Below, one piece after another: positions 38,719-49,547 of a stretch of 64,000 nt of DNA. The stretch spans positions 1 through 64,000 of the forward strand of contig JALFTI010000006.1 in assembly GCA_022778585.1 (NCBI GenBank), written 5' to 3'. The stretch comes from Pygmaiobacter massiliensis (lineage in GTDB: Bacteria; Bacillota; Clostridia; Oscillospirales; Ruminococcaceae). Each line of letters opens with the position of its first letter. The stretch's first letter is position 1. The notes below the pieces were generated by a model. That model was not told where the DNA came from, ran no database searches, and was given only the letters and a program-made list of their open reading frames with translations. Both the position numbers and the translations under genes were made by a program.

Positions 38719-39858
38719 ATGTTTGAACTGAAAGATTATCTGGACCGGCTGGAAGCGTTGGTCAATACCGAAAGTGGTTCGCTGAATGCGGCGGGCATTA
38801 CCCGCGTGGCGGACCAGTTGGCTGGCTGGTATAAAGAGCTTGGCGGCTGGCAGGTTACCTATCACCATCTGGATGACCGCACCGGCCCGCTTTTGGAGAT
38901 TACCAACAAACCCGGCGCGGAGCGGTATGATGTGACCTTTGTGGGACATATGGACACGGTTTTTCCCGACGGAACAGTGGCTAAGCGTCCGTTTACGAAG
39001 GATGAAGAAAATTGCTATGGCCCCGGCGTGGGGGATATGAAAGACGGCGATGTAGCTATGTACGAGATCGCCAAGAACCTTTCAAAGGACACATTGGACA
39101 AACTGGCTATTTGTATGGCCTATAACCCGGATGAAGAGATTGGCAGTATGTACTCCCGGGAAGAGCTGGACCGCATTGCAGCCAAGAGCGATTACATATT
39201 TGTGATGGAATCGGCCGGCGGCCGCGGTGAAAAGCATTGCTTTGCACGCAAAGGCATGGTGGCCTATGATCTGGAGTTTACCGGTAAAGCCGGCCATGCG
39301 GGCTTTATGTTTGAACTGGATGTAGCCAGCGCGGTGGAGGAGATGGGCCACTGGATTTTGGACCTGTGTGCCTTGGCAAGCCGTGAGGATAACACCACCG
39401 TGAATGTGGGGGTGGCACAAGGCGGTACCGCTGTAAATGTAGTGCCGGAACATGCCGTTTTGCGCATGGAGTCGCGCTTTGTAAAATATTCCGAGCGTGA
39501 CCGGGTGGAAAAGGCCATCCAGGCAATGCTCAATACACCCTGCAAGGTGGAAGGGGTTACGGTAAAGGCCATTGCTCACCGGCAGTCTCCGCCTTGGGTA
39601 CGGACCGAAAAAGCTCAGGCCTACTATGACCACATTTACAAACTGGCAGAACAGGCCGGGCTGCCGTTTACCGACAAAGACCGGGGCGGCCTTTCGGATG
39701 CAAACCATATGTCCCAGTTTGGCGCCATTTGTTTGGATGGTATGGGACCCCATGGTGCGTTGGATCACAGCGACAAGGAATACAGCGTGATCGAATCTGC
39801 TGAATATTGCGTAAAGCTGTGTAGTTTGTTGCTGGATGATCTGGCAAAAAATAAATAA
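38719..39858 (+). CDS. M20 family metallopeptidase (ArgE/DapE/carboxypeptidase G2-like)
   Basis: VTFVGHMDTVFPDGT, GPGVGDMKDGDVAMYEI, NPDEEIGS, GRGEKHCFARKGMVAYDLEFTGKAGHAG. Confidence 0.9.
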   Translation: MFELKDYLDRLEALVNTESGSLNAAGITRVADQLAGWYKELGGWQVTYHHLDDRTGPLLEITNKPGAERYDVTFVGHMDTVFPDGTVAKRPFTKDEENCYGPGVGDMKDGDVAMYEIAKNLSKDTLDKLAICMAYNPDEEIGSMYSREELDRIAAKSDYIFVMESAGGRGEKHCFARKGMVAYDLEFTGKAGHAGFMFELDVASAVEEMGHWILDLCALASREDNTTVNVGVAQGGTAVNVVPEHAVLRMESRFVKYSERDRVEKAIQAMLNTPCKVEGVTVKAIAHRQSPPWVRTEKAQAYYDHIYKLAEQAGLPFTDKDRGGLSDANHMSQFGAICLDGMGPHGALDHSDKEYSVIESAEYCVKLCSLLLDDLAKNK

Positions 39859-39933
39859 AACAGTTGGATTTTTATGCGGTCCGCAGCGGGGCTGCATGGG
39901 AATAAAAGCAAAATGAAAAAGGAGGAAAAACAA

Positions 39934-41505
39934 ATGAAAACCAAATTTCGCGTTGTCAGCCTGGTTATGGCACTGGCAATGGCCGTAGGCGTACTGGCGG
40001 GCTGCTCTGGCTCTTCCAGCTCCAGCGGTAGCACTGCTGCTTCCGGCAGCACCACTACTTCTGGTGCAAGCACTGCGGGTAAGACCGACCTGGTCATTGT
40101 TATGCCGGAGGATCTGGAGACCTTTGACCCGGTCAACTCTTCCGCTCGGTGTACCATGGCCATTACCCGTATGCTGTACACCACCCTGTATGTGCCCGAT
40201 GCCGAGGGTCAGCCCCAGCCTCTGCTTGCTGAGAGCATGGATGTTATCTCCGACACCGAACTGCACTTTAACCTGGTAAAGGGCGCTAAGTTCTCCGATG
40301 GCTCCGAGATCACTGCGGACGATGTGGTCGCCAGCCTGAACCGCGCACTGGCCAGCCCCAACTTCAGCACTTTGATGGGCGCTATCGAGAGCTTTGAAAA
40401 GGTGGATGACTACACCGTGAAAGCTGTTACCAGCGGTCCGGCTCCGTCCATCCAGCTGGCTCTGTCCCACAACGGTACCTCCATTCTGCCGGCCGAGTAC
40501 ATCGAAGAAGCTGAGGCTTCCGGCGACTGGAGCAATCCGATCTGCTCCGGCCCCTATGTGCTGGATCACCGTACCATCGGCCAGGAAGTTAAGGTCGTCA
40601 AGAACGAAGACTACTTCTGCACCGAGCGCGCTGCTCAGAACACCTCTATCACCTTCAAGTATGTGCCGGAAGCTTCCAGCCGTACCATCATGGTAGAGAC
40701 CGGCGAGGCCGATGCCAACTATATGTTTGCCGCTGCCGATAAGGACACCGTTGCCGGCAACAGCGATCTGACCTTGCACACCAACACTGGTACCGTGGTC
40801 AGCTACTTCGGCTTCGATACCACCATGGCTCCGTTTGACGATGTCCGCGTTCGTCAGGCCATGTGCTATGCCTTTGACCGCGAGGCCATCATCGACATGG
40901 TCTGCGAAGGCTTGGGCAAGCCCTCCTATACCATTATGCCTCCCTCTACCCTGGGCTATGTAGAGAACGCTGGCGGCTACAGCTATGACCCCGAGAAGGC
41001 CAAAGAGCTGTTGGCTGAGGCTGGCTATGCGGATGGCTTCACCACCGATCTGCTGGTCTTCAACGATGCCGGCGCCGCTGCTGCTCCGGTTCTGCAGAAC
41101 TACCTGGCCGCTGTGGGCATTACTGCCAATATTCAGCGTTATGAGTCTAGCGTCCGTATGGATATGCTGGCCAACCACGAGGTTCCCACCTTCTTCGGCA
41201 GCTGGGGCGCTATGTCCGACGCCGACCTGGTGCTGCCCCGTCTGTTCACCGAAGCGGCCATCGGCGGCATGAACTTCTCGTTCTGGTATGACGAGGAATG
41301 CACTGCTCTGCTGGAGGATGCCCGTAACACCTATGACACTGAGGAGCGTGTCTCCCTGTACAACGAGGCTGTTACTATGATTGACCAGGACGCCGCTTGG
41401 GCTCCGCTGTATATCGCCGATGTGTTCGCACTGACCCGTGCTGATCTGCAGGGTGTTGTGCTGGACGGCGAAGGCCTGATCGACTTCTGGGCTCTGCACT
41501 ACTAA
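39934..41505 (+). CDS. ABC transporter substrate-binding lipoprotein (dipeptide/oligopeptide, SBP_bac_5)
   Basis: Lipobox VLAGCSGSSSSSGS; SBP_bac_5 pattern (LNLVKGAKFSDGSEITADDVVASLNRA; VRQAMCYAFDREAI). Confidence 0.93.
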   Translation: MKTKFRVVSLVMALAMAVGVLAGCSGSSSSSGSTAASGSTTTSGASTAGKTDLVIVMPEDLETFDPVNSSARCTMAITRMLYTTLYVPDAEGQPQPLLAESMDVISDTELHFNLVKGAKFSDGSEITADDVVASLNRALASPNFSTLMGAIESFEKVDDYTVKAVTSGPAPSIQLALSHNGTSILPAEYIEEAEASGDWSNPICSGPYVLDHRTIGQEVKVVKNEDYFCTERAAQNTSITFKYVPEASSRTIMVETGEADANYMFAAADKDTVAGNSDLTLHTNTGTVVSYFGFDTTMAPFDDVRVRQAMCYAFDREAIIDMVCEGLGKPSYTIMPPSTLGYVENAGGYSYDPEKAKELLAEAGYADGFTTDLLVFNDAGAAAAPVLQNYLAAVGITANIQRYESSVRMDMLANHEVPTFFGSWGAMSDADLVLPRLFTEAAIGGMNFSFWYDEECTALLEDARNTYDTEERVSLYNEAVTMIDQDAAWAPLYIADVFALTRADLQGVVLDGEGLIDFWALHY

Positions 41506-41539
41506 GAAAAATCACGCGGGAGTCCCTGTCGTGAAACAT

Positions 41540-41599
41540 GTTTGAGGATGCGCCCGTCCTGTCCTGCACTTGGCAGCCCAGGGCGGGCCTTTCTCAAAT
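41540..41599 (+). promoter_or_regulatory. Intercistronic stem-loop between SBP and permease
   Basis: TTTGAG...GCCCGTCCT...AGGGCGGGC...CTCAAA nested complementarity. Confidence 0.6.
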
Positions 41600-41638
41600 T
41601 ACAGTCCCGACATATTCCCTCTTTTGGGAGGAGAACAG

Positions 41639-42574
41639 ATGTATAAATATGTCATTAAACGCCTTTTGGCGTTGATTCCTGTCATCCTGGGCGTCATCTT
41701 TATCATCTACCTGATTTTGTACCTGACCCCCGGCGATGCTGTCACTACCATTTTGGGTGTGAACTACACAGAGGAAGCCGCCGAACGAGTCCGTGAAGAA
41801 TTGGGGCTGAATCAGCCTTTCTTGGTGCAATTTGGCACCTATGTGCTAAATCTGTGCCGGTTGGATTTCGGAAATTCGTATATTACGGGTCTGCCGGTAA
41901 TTGAACAGATTGCTGCTCGGTTCCCCGCAACCTTTATTCTGGTTTTTGTCTCGATGGCGTTGTGCACCATCCTGTCGCTGCCGGTAGGCGTTCAGTCCGC
42001 TGTAAAGCCTAACTCCTTTTTCTCGAACTTTACCTCTGCCCTCAGCATGATCGGTATTGCGCTGCCCACCTTCTGGCTGGGTCTTATGCTGATTTTGTGG
42101 TTCTCGGTGGGTCTGGGCTGGCTGCCTTCCACTGGTTCGCTGAGTGTAAAAGGTCTTATCCTGCCTTCCATTACCCTGTGTGCTTCTTTTATGGCTGGTA
42201 CCATGCGTACCACCCGTTCTTCCATGCTGGAAGCGCTGAACCAGGATTATATCCGCACCGCCAAAGCCAAGGGTGTTGCGCACAAAGATGTAATCAATAA
42301 GCATGCTTTGAAGAATGCTTTGCTGCCGGTTATTACGGTTATCGGTATGAATGTAGGTTCTCAGCTGGGCGGTTCGGTTTTGACCGAGACGGTATTTGCT
42401 TTCCCGGGCTTGGGTCGGTTGCTGATGGACGGCATTAACACTCGTGACACGCCCACCGTTTTGGGTGCGCTGGTGGTCATGGCGCTTTGCATTGGTCTGT
42501 GCAACCTGCTTGTCGACATCATCTTTGCGTTTGTCGACCCGCGCATCAAATCCCAGTACAGCAAGGGGAGGTAA
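41639..42574 (+). CDS. ABC transporter permease (DppB-like)
   Basis: MYKYVIKRLLALIPVILGVIFIIYLI; EAA loop LEALNQDYIRTAKAKGVAHKDVINKHALKNALLPVIT. Confidence 0.94.
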   Translation: MYKYVIKRLLALIPVILGVIFIIYLILYLTPGDAVTTILGVNYTEEAAERVREELGLNQPFLVQFGTYVLNLCRLDFGNSYITGLPVIEQIAARFPATFILVFVSMALCTILSLPVGVQSAVKPNSFFSNFTSALSMIGIALPTFWLGLMLILWFSVGLGWLPSTGSLSVKGLILPSITLCASFMAGTMRTTRSSMLEALNQDYIRTAKAKGVAHKDVINKHALKNALLPVITVIGMNVGSQLGGSVLTETVFAFPGLGRLLMDGINTRDTPTVLGALVVMALCIGLCNLLVDIIFAFVDPRIKSQYSKGR

Positions 42575-42580
42575 CGAAGG

Positions 42581-43483
42581 ATGGAAGAGACCAAAAAAAT
42601 TATAACCCGGAAAGAGATCCTCAAACAGTTTAAGAAAAAGACCCAGTTCCAGGAAATCTTGACCCGGTTTTTGCGCAACAGACTGGCTATTGTAGGCATT
42701 GTTATGTTTGCAATTATTCTTCTGATTGCCATTTTTGCGCCGCTGTTGGCCGACTACCAAACCGAAGCGTTGGGTATGAACCCCAGCGAGCGTTTGCAGG
42801 GGCCCAGCATGGCCCACTGGTTTGGTACCGATGAAATGGGCCGTGATGTGTTTGCCCGTGTGGTGCATGGGGCCAGAACCTCGCTGTCTATCGGCTTTAT
42901 TGCCACGCTATTTTCGCTGTTAATTGGCGGTGCGCTGGGCGCTATTGCCGGTTATGTGGGCGGCTGGCTGGACGAAGTGATCATGCGTGTCATGGATGTT
43001 ATGCTGTGCTTGCCGGAAATGCTTTTGGCCATTGCCATTGTGGCGGCATTTGGTACCAGTACTACCAACATGGTTATCGCTATTGGTATTAGCCGTGTGC
43101 CGCGTTTTGCGCGTATTGTGCGCTCTTCGGTGCTTACAGTACGCGGTATGGAGTATGTGGAAGCTGCCCGCGCTATTGGCGCAAACAGCTTTACCATTGT
43201 AACCCGCCATGTGCTTATGAACTGCTTAGCTCCGATCATTGTGCAGATTTCGCTGATCTTCGCCAGCGCTATTCTGGCCATTTCTTCGCTGAGCTTCCTG
43301 GGTCTGGGCATTCAGCCCCCCGCTCCGGAATGGGGCAATATGCTGGCGACCGGCCGGCAGTACATGCGCGGCAACTCGCACTTGGTGCTCGCTCCGGGCC
43401 TTGCCATCTTCTTCTCGATCTTTTCGCTGAACCTGTTGGGCGACGGTCTGCGCGATGCGCTTGACCCGAGACTGAAACAATGA
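42581..43483 (+). CDS. ABC transporter permease (DppC-like)
   Basis: [52 protein letters not shown]. Confidence 0.94.
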   Translation: MEETKKIITRKEILKQFKKKTQFQEILTRFLRNRLAIVGIVMFAIILLIAIFAPLLADYQTEALGMNPSERLQGPSMAHWFGTDEMGRDVFARVVHGARTSLSIGFIATLFSLLIGGALGAIAGYVGGWLDEVIMRVMDVMLCLPEMLLAIAIVAAFGTSTTNMVIAIGISRVPRFARIVRSSVLTVRGMEYVEAARAIGANSFTIVTRHVLMNCLAPIIVQISLIFASAILAISSLSFLGLGIQPPAPEWGNMLATGRQYMRGNSHLVLAPGLAIFFSIFSLNLLGDGLRDALDPRLKQ

Positions 43484-43493
43484 GGAGGGCAAC

Positions 43494-44489
43494 ATGGCTG
43501 ACGAAATCCTGAAAATTAAAGATCTGGTTATTCAGTATGTGAGCGATGGCGAAGTGACCGAAGCGGTCAACGGCATCGATCTGGAACTGAAAGAGGGCCA
43601 GACCCTTGGCCTGGTCGGTGAGACCGGCGCAGGCAAAACTACTACGGCCCTTTCGGTCTTGAATCTGGTTCCAAAGCCCCAGGGCCGTGTCGTTTCCGGC
43701 GAGGTTTTTCTGGATGGCGAAAATGTGCTGGAAAAGTCTGAACGGGAGATGGAAGCGATCCGCGGCAATAAGGTGTCGATGATCTTCCAGGACCCGATGA
43801 GCTCTTTGAACCCGGTTATGACGGTGGGCGAGCAGATTGCCGAAGTAGTCCGCATTCACGACAATGTGGATGAAAAGACGGCTATGGCCCGTGCACGGGA
43901 AATGCTGGAAACGGTGGGCATTCCCGGCGAGCGCGCCGGCGAGTATCCGCACCAGTTTTCCGGCGGCATGAAGCAGCGTGTGCTGATTGCGATTGCCTTG
44001 GCCTGCTCGCCGAAGCTGCTTTTGGCCGACGAGCCCACCACCGCATTGGATGTGACCATTCAGGCACAGGTTTTGGAATTGATGCGCGGGCTGAAGAAAA
44101 AATTCAATATGGCTATGGTCATGATCACCCACGACTTTGGTATTGTGGCCGAGGTGTGTGACGAGGTTTCGGTTATGTATGCCGGCCGCATTGTGGAACA
44201 TGGCAATCTGCAGGATATTTTCGACAACAAGCGCCATCCCTATACCGAGGGTTTGTTTAACTCGCTGCCGGATATTAACAACCGCAAATCCTCTTTGAAG
44301 CCCATCAAGGGCCTGATGCCGGATCCCACCAACCTGCCTTCCGGCTGCCCGTTCCATCCCCGCTGCGATTATGTGTGCGAGAAATGCTCGAAAGAGATGC
44401 CGCCCAAGACCTGGATCAATGACACCCATTATGTGCGCTGCTGGCTGTACGAAAATACGACCGAAAGCCGCCTGACAGAAGGGGAATAA
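43494..44489 (+). CDS. ABC transporter ATP-binding protein (DppD-like)
   Basis: [11 protein letters not shown] Walker [11 protein letters not shown] signature, oligopeptide C-terminal Cys motif ([15 protein letters not shown]). Confidence 0.95.
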   Translation: MADEILKIKDLVIQYVSDGEVTEAVNGIDLELKEGQTLGLVGETGAGKTTTALSVLNLVPKPQGRVVSGEVFLDGENVLEKSEREMEAIRGNKVSMIFQDPMSSLNPVMTVGEQIAEVVRIHDNVDEKTAMARAREMLETVGIPGERAGEYPHQFSGGMKQRVLIAIALACSPKLLLADEPTTALDVTIQAQVLELMRGLKKKFNMAMVMITHDFGIVAEVCDEVSVMYAGRIVEHGNLQDIFDNKRHPYTEGLFNSLPDINNRKSSLKPIKGLMPDPTNLPSGCPFHPRCDYVCEKCSKEMPPKTWINDTHYVRCWLYENTTESRLTEGE

Positions 44490-44502
44490 GGAGGGACGAG
44501 CT

Positions 44503-45537
44503 TTGGCAGATGTATTGCTTGAAGTCAAAAACTTAAAAAAATATTTTAAAACACCCAGAGGTCTGCTTCACGCAGTGGACGATGTGAGCTTTACGCTGGA
44601 GCGCGGTAAAACCCTGGGCGTAGTGGGCGAGTCCGGCTGCGGCAAGTCCACCACTGGCCGTACGATTCTGCGGCTGGAAGAACCTACCTCCGGTGAGATT
44701 TGGTTCGAGGGTGAGAATATTACCCATGCGGATAAACACAAAATGCGCAAGCTGCGTCAGGACATGCAGCTGATTTTCCAGGACCCGTTCTCTTCGTTGG
44801 ACCCCCGCCAGACCATCAGCGAGGCCATTGAAGAACCGCTGAAGCTTTCGGGTACCATTAAAAACCACGATGAGCGGTTTATGCGGGTGCTGGAGTTGAT
44901 GAAAACGGTAGGCTTGGCCGAGCGTTTGGTGAACACCTATCCGCACGAGCTGGACGGCGGCCGCCGTCAGCGTATTGGCATTGCCCGTGCGTTGGCTATG
45001 AACCCCAAGTTCATTGTTTGCGACGAACCGGTTTCCGCACTGGATGTGTCGATTCAGGCGCAGATTTTGAACCTGATGAAAGAGGTTCAGAAAGAGATGA
45101 ACCTGACCTACATGTTCATCACCCACGACCTGTCGGTTGTTAACCATTTTTCGGATGACATTGCCGTTATGTATCTGGGCCGGCTGATCGAGAAGGCACC
45201 TTCTGAAAAGCTGTTTGAAAAGCCGATGCATCCGTATACGCAGGCGCTTTTGTCGGCAATTCCTATTCCCTCGCTGCATAACCGCAAAGAGCGGATTATC
45301 ATTAAGGGCGAAATTACTTCGCCCATTGACCCGAAGCCGGTATGCCGGTTTGCAAACCGCTGCCCGTACACCGAAAAAATTTGCACCGAAAAAGAGCCGC
45401 CCCTGGTGGAGCTGGAGCCGGGCCACTTTGTGGCCTGCCATATGTGCCAGGGCAACTGCTCGAAGCCTGCGCCCACTATGGAAGAGGCCGAGGCGCATGC
45501 AGCGGCAGAGGCACACGCAGGTGCTGCTGAGGCGTAA
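44503..45537 (+). CDS. ABC transporter ATP-binding protein (DppF-like), TTG start
   Basis: [12 protein letters not shown] Walker [17 protein letters not shown] signature; SD AAGGAGG before TTG 44503. Confidence 0.94.
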   Translation: MADVLLEVKNLKKYFKTPRGLLHAVDDVSFTLERGKTLGVVGESGCGKSTTGRTILRLEEPTSGEIWFEGENITHADKHKMRKLRQDMQLIFQDPFSSLDPRQTISEAIEEPLKLSGTIKNHDERFMRVLELMKTVGLAERLVNTYPHELDGGRRQRIGIARALAMNPKFIVCDEPVSALDVSIQAQILNLMKEVQKEMNLTYMFITHDLSVVNHFSDDIAVMYLGRLIEKAPSEKLFEKPMHPYTQALLSAIPIPSLHNRKERIIIKGEITSPIDPKPVCRFANRCPYTEKICTEKEPPLVELEPGHFVACHMCQGNCSKPAPTMEEAEAHAAAEAHAGAAEA

Positions 45538-45578
45538 AATGGCAGAATAAAGCAATTAATTTATTCAGCAATGAAAAG

Positions 45579-45612
45579 AACCCGACAGGTGGATTTCCTG
45601 TCGGGTTTTTTT
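45579..45612 (+). terminator. Rho-independent terminator of dpp operon
   Basis: AACCCGACAGG...CCTGTCGGGTTTTTTT. Confidence 0.9.
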
Positions 45613-45789
45613 ATTTTAAGATTTATTTACTAGCGTTGCCAACATTTTTGGTGAAAAAGAAAAGGCTGACGGCTATTTTGCTTATCAAATTTTGCAGGCT
45701 TTTCTATTAGATTGATGCCGGTAAACAAAATTGTAAAAACAGCATACAAGCGACTCGCTATTAAAGCAAAAGATAGTAGAGTAAGCGAA

Positions 45790-45835
45790 AGTCCCGCAGA
45801 ATTGGCCGAAAAAACGGCACAATGCGGGACTTCTA
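45790..45835 (-). terminator. Terminator-like stem at end of aro operon
   Basis: AAGTCCCGCA...TGCGGGACTT downstream of tyrA stop on the minus strand. Confidence 0.6.
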
Positions 45836-45898
45836 TTTGCTAAAAATTAAAAAATGGAAAGGGCTTTTTGCCAATTTTGCAAAAAAGGAATACAGACT

Positions 45899-46750
45899 TT
45901 AGCGGTCAAATAAAGCACGGCGAGCGGTAGAACGGCGGAACAGCTCCTTCATGCCGTCAAAATCCTCCTGGTCAATCATCTGGCGTAGTTTTCCAAGCTG
46001 TGCCTGGAAAGCATCCAGCTGGGCCAGTAAGGGGGCCTTGTTCATAACAAACAATTCGCTCCACATATTCTCGTTAATCCGGGCAATGCGGGTTAAATCC
46101 CGGAAAGAATCGCCGGTATAATTCTGCAAGTTTTCGTCTTCGTTGCAGGTCATTAAGGAAACGGCGATCAAATGGGTTAACTGTGAAACAAAGCCAATAA
46201 TCTCGTCATGCTGGGCGATGGTAAGCCGCGTAACCTTAGAAAAACCCAAAAGTGCCCCCAGCTCAATGGCCGTTTGAATGCCTTCTTCGGTGTTATGGTC
46301 GGTAGGAACAACAATAAAGTTTGCCGCACCAAAAATGGCATCTGTGCTGTTACGCACACCATACACTTCCCGGCCAGCCATTGGGTGACAGCCTACCAGT
46401 TCCAGGTCCGGGCGCAAAAAGTTTTGAATCACATCCAATACGCCGCCTTTTACGCCGGAAACATCGGTCAGCAAGGTTCCGGGAGCAAACAAATGCTGGT
46501 ACTGGCGTACCCATTCAATTTCTACCTTCGGGTAAAGGCCCAAAATGACCAGCTGTGCCTGGCCGATCATTTCGGGGTCTGGGCGGGTAGAACCGGCTTT
46601 AATAAAGCCTTCGTGCAGTGCATAGCCAATGCTGTCGGGATTTTGGTCAATGGCCTCCACATGGCACCCGGCTTTGTGCAGTGCCCGGGCGTAGCTGCCG
46701 CCAATGAGTCCCAACCCTACAATTAAAATGTGAGTATTTTTATGGATCAT
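45899..46750 (-). CDS. tyrA: Prephenate dehydrogenase (no obvious ACT domain)
   Basis: ILIVGLGLIGGSYARAL; LVGCHPMAGREVYGVRNS; ATG 46750 overlaps aroA stop (ATGA). Confidence 0.88.
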   Translation of the reverse strand: MIHKNTHILIVGLGLIGGSYARALHKAGCHVEAIDQNPDSIGYALHEGFIKAGSTRPDPEMIGQAQLVILGLYPKVEIEWVRQYQHLFAPGTLLTDVSGVKGGVLDVIQNFLRPDLELVGCHPMAGREVYGVRNSTDAIFGAANFIVVPTDHNTEEGIQTAIELGALLGFSKVTRLTIAQHDEIIGFVSQLTHLIAVSLMTCNEDENLQNYTGDSFRDLTRIARINENMWSELFVMNKAPLLAQLDAFQAQLGKLRQMIDQEDFDGMKELFRRSTARRALFDR

Positions 46751-48018
46751 TCCAATACCTCCACCCGAATGCCGGCTTTTGATAAATCCTGCCAAAAGTC
46801 TGGGTAGCTTTTCGCCACAGCTTCGGCGCCTTCTATCACGGTGGGCACTTCCAGTGCGGCAGCGGCTACCGCCAGTGCCATGGCAATGCGGTGGTCATTA
46901 TGGGAGAATACGGTGTACTCTTTGACCGACCGAAGAGTCCGGGCGCAGGAAAGCTCAATTTCATTTTCCGAAGCTTTGGCAGCAAAGCCCAGCTTTGCAA
47001 GCTCTTGGCACATGGCGTCGACCCGGTCGCTTTCTTTATACCGCAGCCGGGCGGTGTTCAAAAGGCGCAGACCGTTTTGGGTAAAACAGCCCATCACCAT
47101 GGCAACAGGGCCCAGGTCCGGGCAGTCTGCCAGGTCCAACTCGCCGCCGGTCAAAGTGCCGGCAGCTACCGTTATTTTGTCGGGCAAAGGTTTTACTTGC
47201 GCGCCCAAACGGGAAAGAAATTTGAAAAACACGGCATCGCCCTGACAACTGTCCGGGCGAAGACCCATGCACTGCATACGCCCGCACAGCGCACCCAAAA
47301 GCGCAAAAAAGGCAGCGCCGCTGTAATCACCCTCTATTTCCAAAACAGTTGGCCGGTAGTGTTGGCCGCCCGGAATAAAAAGAGTGTTTTCCGAGGAAAA
47401 TTCGGCTTTTACGCCAAACTGCCGCAGCACCGACACGGTCATGGAAAGATAACTGCGGGATTCAAAAGGAGGCAGAATTTCGAGCGTACTGTCCTGCCCG
47501 CACAGCGGCAGCGCAAATGCAAGACCTGAAAAAAACTGGCTGGAAATGCTGCCTGCAAGCCGGTAGTGACCGGCTTTAAGCGGACCCGCTGCCCGAATGC
47601 AGTCGGCAGATTGTTCGAATAAAAGACCATTTTGGGCGAAAAGTTCAGCGTATACCGACTGAGGCCGCGCCAAAAGCCGGCCGTTACCGGTAAAGCGGTG
47701 CTCCGCTGTGCCCAGTGAAAAAATAGGGATCAAAAAGCGCAGGGTGGAACCGGATTCCTGGCAAAACACCTCGCCGGGCGCCGCCAGCCGAGGGTCGCAG
47801 CCGGTTACCCGAACAGTGTCGCCCAATATTGTGACCTGTGCGCCCAATGTCTGCAAGACATTTACAGTGGCGGCAATGTCCTGGCTGGTGCCAACCCCTT
47901 TTATTACGCTTTCACCACCGGCCAAGGCTGCGGCAATAAGGGCCCGGTGGGCCATGCTTTTGGAAGCAGGCGCCGTTACGCAGCCGTCCACCCGGCCGGG
48001 CCATACCCGCACCCGCAT
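46747..48018 (-). CDS. aroA: 3-phosphoshikimate 1-carboxyvinyltransferase (EPSP synthase)
   Basis: SKSMAHRALIAAALAGG; SGSTLRFLIPI; RYKESDRVDAM; NDHRIAMALAVAA. Confidence 0.95.
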   Translation of the reverse strand: MRVRVWPGRVDGCVTAPASKSMAHRALIAAALAGGESVIKGVGTSQDIAATVNVLQTLGAQVTILGDTVRVTGCDPRLAAPGEVFCQESGSTLRFLIPIFSLGTAEHRFTGNGRLLARPQSVYAELFAQNGLLFEQSADCIRAAGPLKAGHYRLAGSISSQFFSGLAFALPLCGQDSTLEILPPFESRSYLSMTVSVLRQFGVKAEFSSENTLFIPGGQHYRPTVLEIEGDYSGAAFFALLGALCGRMQCMGLRPDSCQGDAVFFKFLSRLGAQVKPLPDKITVAAGTLTGGELDLADCPDLGPVAMVMGCFTQNGLRLLNTARLRYKESDRVDAMCQELAKLGFAAKASENEIELSCARTLRSVKEYTVFSHNDHRIAMALAVAAAALEVPTVIEGAEAVAKSYPDFWQDLSKAGIRVEVLE

Positions 48019-49034
48019 TACAGGCTCCGGCCCACCACCTTGGCGATGGCGCGGCCCTTTTCCATTAAGCTGGCAAACTGTTCGGGGTACAGGCTTTGGG
48101 CACCGTCCGAAGCGGCATGGGGCGGGTCGGTGTGAACCTCAATGATCAGCCCGTCGGCACCGGCCGCAATGGCTGCAAGCGACATGGCTTCTACCAGCTT
48201 GCGGTCGCCGGTAGCGTGGGAAGGATCAATTACAATGGGCAGATGGCTGCGCTGCTTAATGATAGGCACCACCGACAGGTCCAAGGTATTGCGGGTATAT
48301 TTTTCAAAGGTGCGAATGCCTCTTTCGCACAGAATAACCTTTTCGTTGCCGCCCGCCATAATATATTCGGCGCTCATAAGCCATTCTTCAATGGTATTGG
48401 CAAGACCACGCTTGAGCAAAATGGGTTTATCAATACGGCCCAGCTCCTTGAGCAGCTGAAAGTTCTGCATGTTGCGGGCACCTACCTGAATCAGATCCAC
48501 ATGCTCCACAAATTCGTCAATTTTATCAGCGCTCATCAATTCTGTAACGATTGGCATATGGTACCGCTCGCGCACTTCGGCCATGTACTGAATACCTTCC
48601 AGTCCAAGCCCCTGGAAGGAGTAGGGGCTAGTGCGGGGCTTATAGGCGCCGCCCCGGAACAAAACCGCACCGGCCTTTTTTACTTCGCAAGCGATCTGAT
48701 CGGTCAGTTCCCGGTTTTCAATAGCACAGGGACCGGCCATAACGGCGATGGGCTGCCCTGCACCAATTTTAACGCCGCCCACATCCACTACGGTATCTTC
48801 CGGGTGAAATACGCGGTTGGCCAGCTTATAAGGGGCGCTCACCCGCTGCACATTATCCACAAAGGGCAAACCTTCAATTTTGCGGGCGTCCAGCGAGGTG
48901 GTGTTGCCCACCAGACCAAATACATTGTAGTCGGTACCTTGAATTTCGGTGGCAGAGATGCCCTGGCTTTCCAGCTCGCGCAGCAGGCGGTCGATCTCCT
49001 GGCGCGGAGCATTTTTCTTCATCGTGATAATCAT
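48018..49034 (-). CDS. aroF: 3-deoxy-7-phosphoheptulonate synthase with N-terminal ferredoxin-like domain
   Basis: IAVMAGPCAIENREL; FRGGAYKPRTSPYSFQG; PIVIDPSHATGDR; TAATG overlap with aroA. Confidence 0.95.
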   Translation of the reverse strand: MIITMKKNAPRQEIDRLLRELESQGISATEIQGTDYNVFGLVGNTTSLDARKIEGLPFVDNVQRVSAPYKLANRVFHPEDTVVDVGGVKIGAGQPIAVMAGPCAIENRELTDQIACEVKKAGAVLFRGGAYKPRTSPYSFQGLGLEGIQYMAEVRERYHMPIVTELMSADKIDEFVEHVDLIQVGARNMQNFQLLKELGRIDKPILLKRGLANTIEEWLMSAEYIMAGGNEKVILCERGIRTFEKYTRNTLDLSVVPIIKQRSHLPIVIDPSHATGDRKLVEAMSLAAIAAGADGLIIEVHTDPPHAASDGAQSLYPEQFASLMEKGRAIAKVVGRSL

Positions 49035-49085
49035 GGGTCTTTTCCTCTTTTCTTGTGTGATTTTCGGCGCAACGCTGCGCTTATT

Positions 49086-49547
49086 TTACAATGTTTTTTC
49101 CTCCGGCAAGTTGTTTGAAAGCAGATGGGCTTTCAAAAGCCGAATGGCATGGGCGTAGCCGGAAAGCCCCTCGCCCGATATGGTAGCAATACAAGCGGCA
49201 CGGATATAACTGATCTGACGAAAATCCTCACGGCTTGCCACATCCGATATGTGAACTTCTACTGTGGGCAGAGATACCGCTTTCACCGCATCCAGCAGTG
49301 CCACACTGGTGTGGGTATAGGCGGCGGGGTTTATTACAATGCCGTCGCAATCGCCCAAAGCCTGCTGAATCTGATCCACCAGGTCGCCTTCGTGGTTGGA
49401 TTGAAAACAGCGAAACGCAATGTTTTCCTGCCGGCAGGTATCGGCAACCAGCTTTTCCAGGTCCTGGTAGGTTTCACGGCCGTACACATCCGGTTCCCGA
49501 ATACCCAAAAGGTTTAGGTTGGGGCCATTCAAGATTAAAAATTTCAT
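49086..49547 (-). CDS. aroQ: Type II 3-dehydroquinate dehydratase
   Basis: MKFLILNGPNLNLLGIREPDVYG; QSNHEGDLVDQIQ; GIVINPAAYTHTSVAL. Confidence 0.95.
   Translation of the reverse strand: MKFLILNGPNLNLLGIREPDVYGRETYQDLEKLVADTCRQENIAFRCFQSNHEGDLVDQIQQALGDCDGIVINPAAYTHTSVALLDAVKAVSLPTVEVHISDVASREDFRQISYIRAACIATISGEGLSGYAHAIRLLKAHLLSNNLPEEKTL

Noticed and set aside
39082-41499. 805-aa minus-strand ORF opposite the M20 peptidase and binding-protein genes
   Set aside because: Shadow ORF: the plus strand encodes two well-matched genes, and the antisense translation has no recognisable domain. Strong codon bias on the sense strand removes antisense stops.
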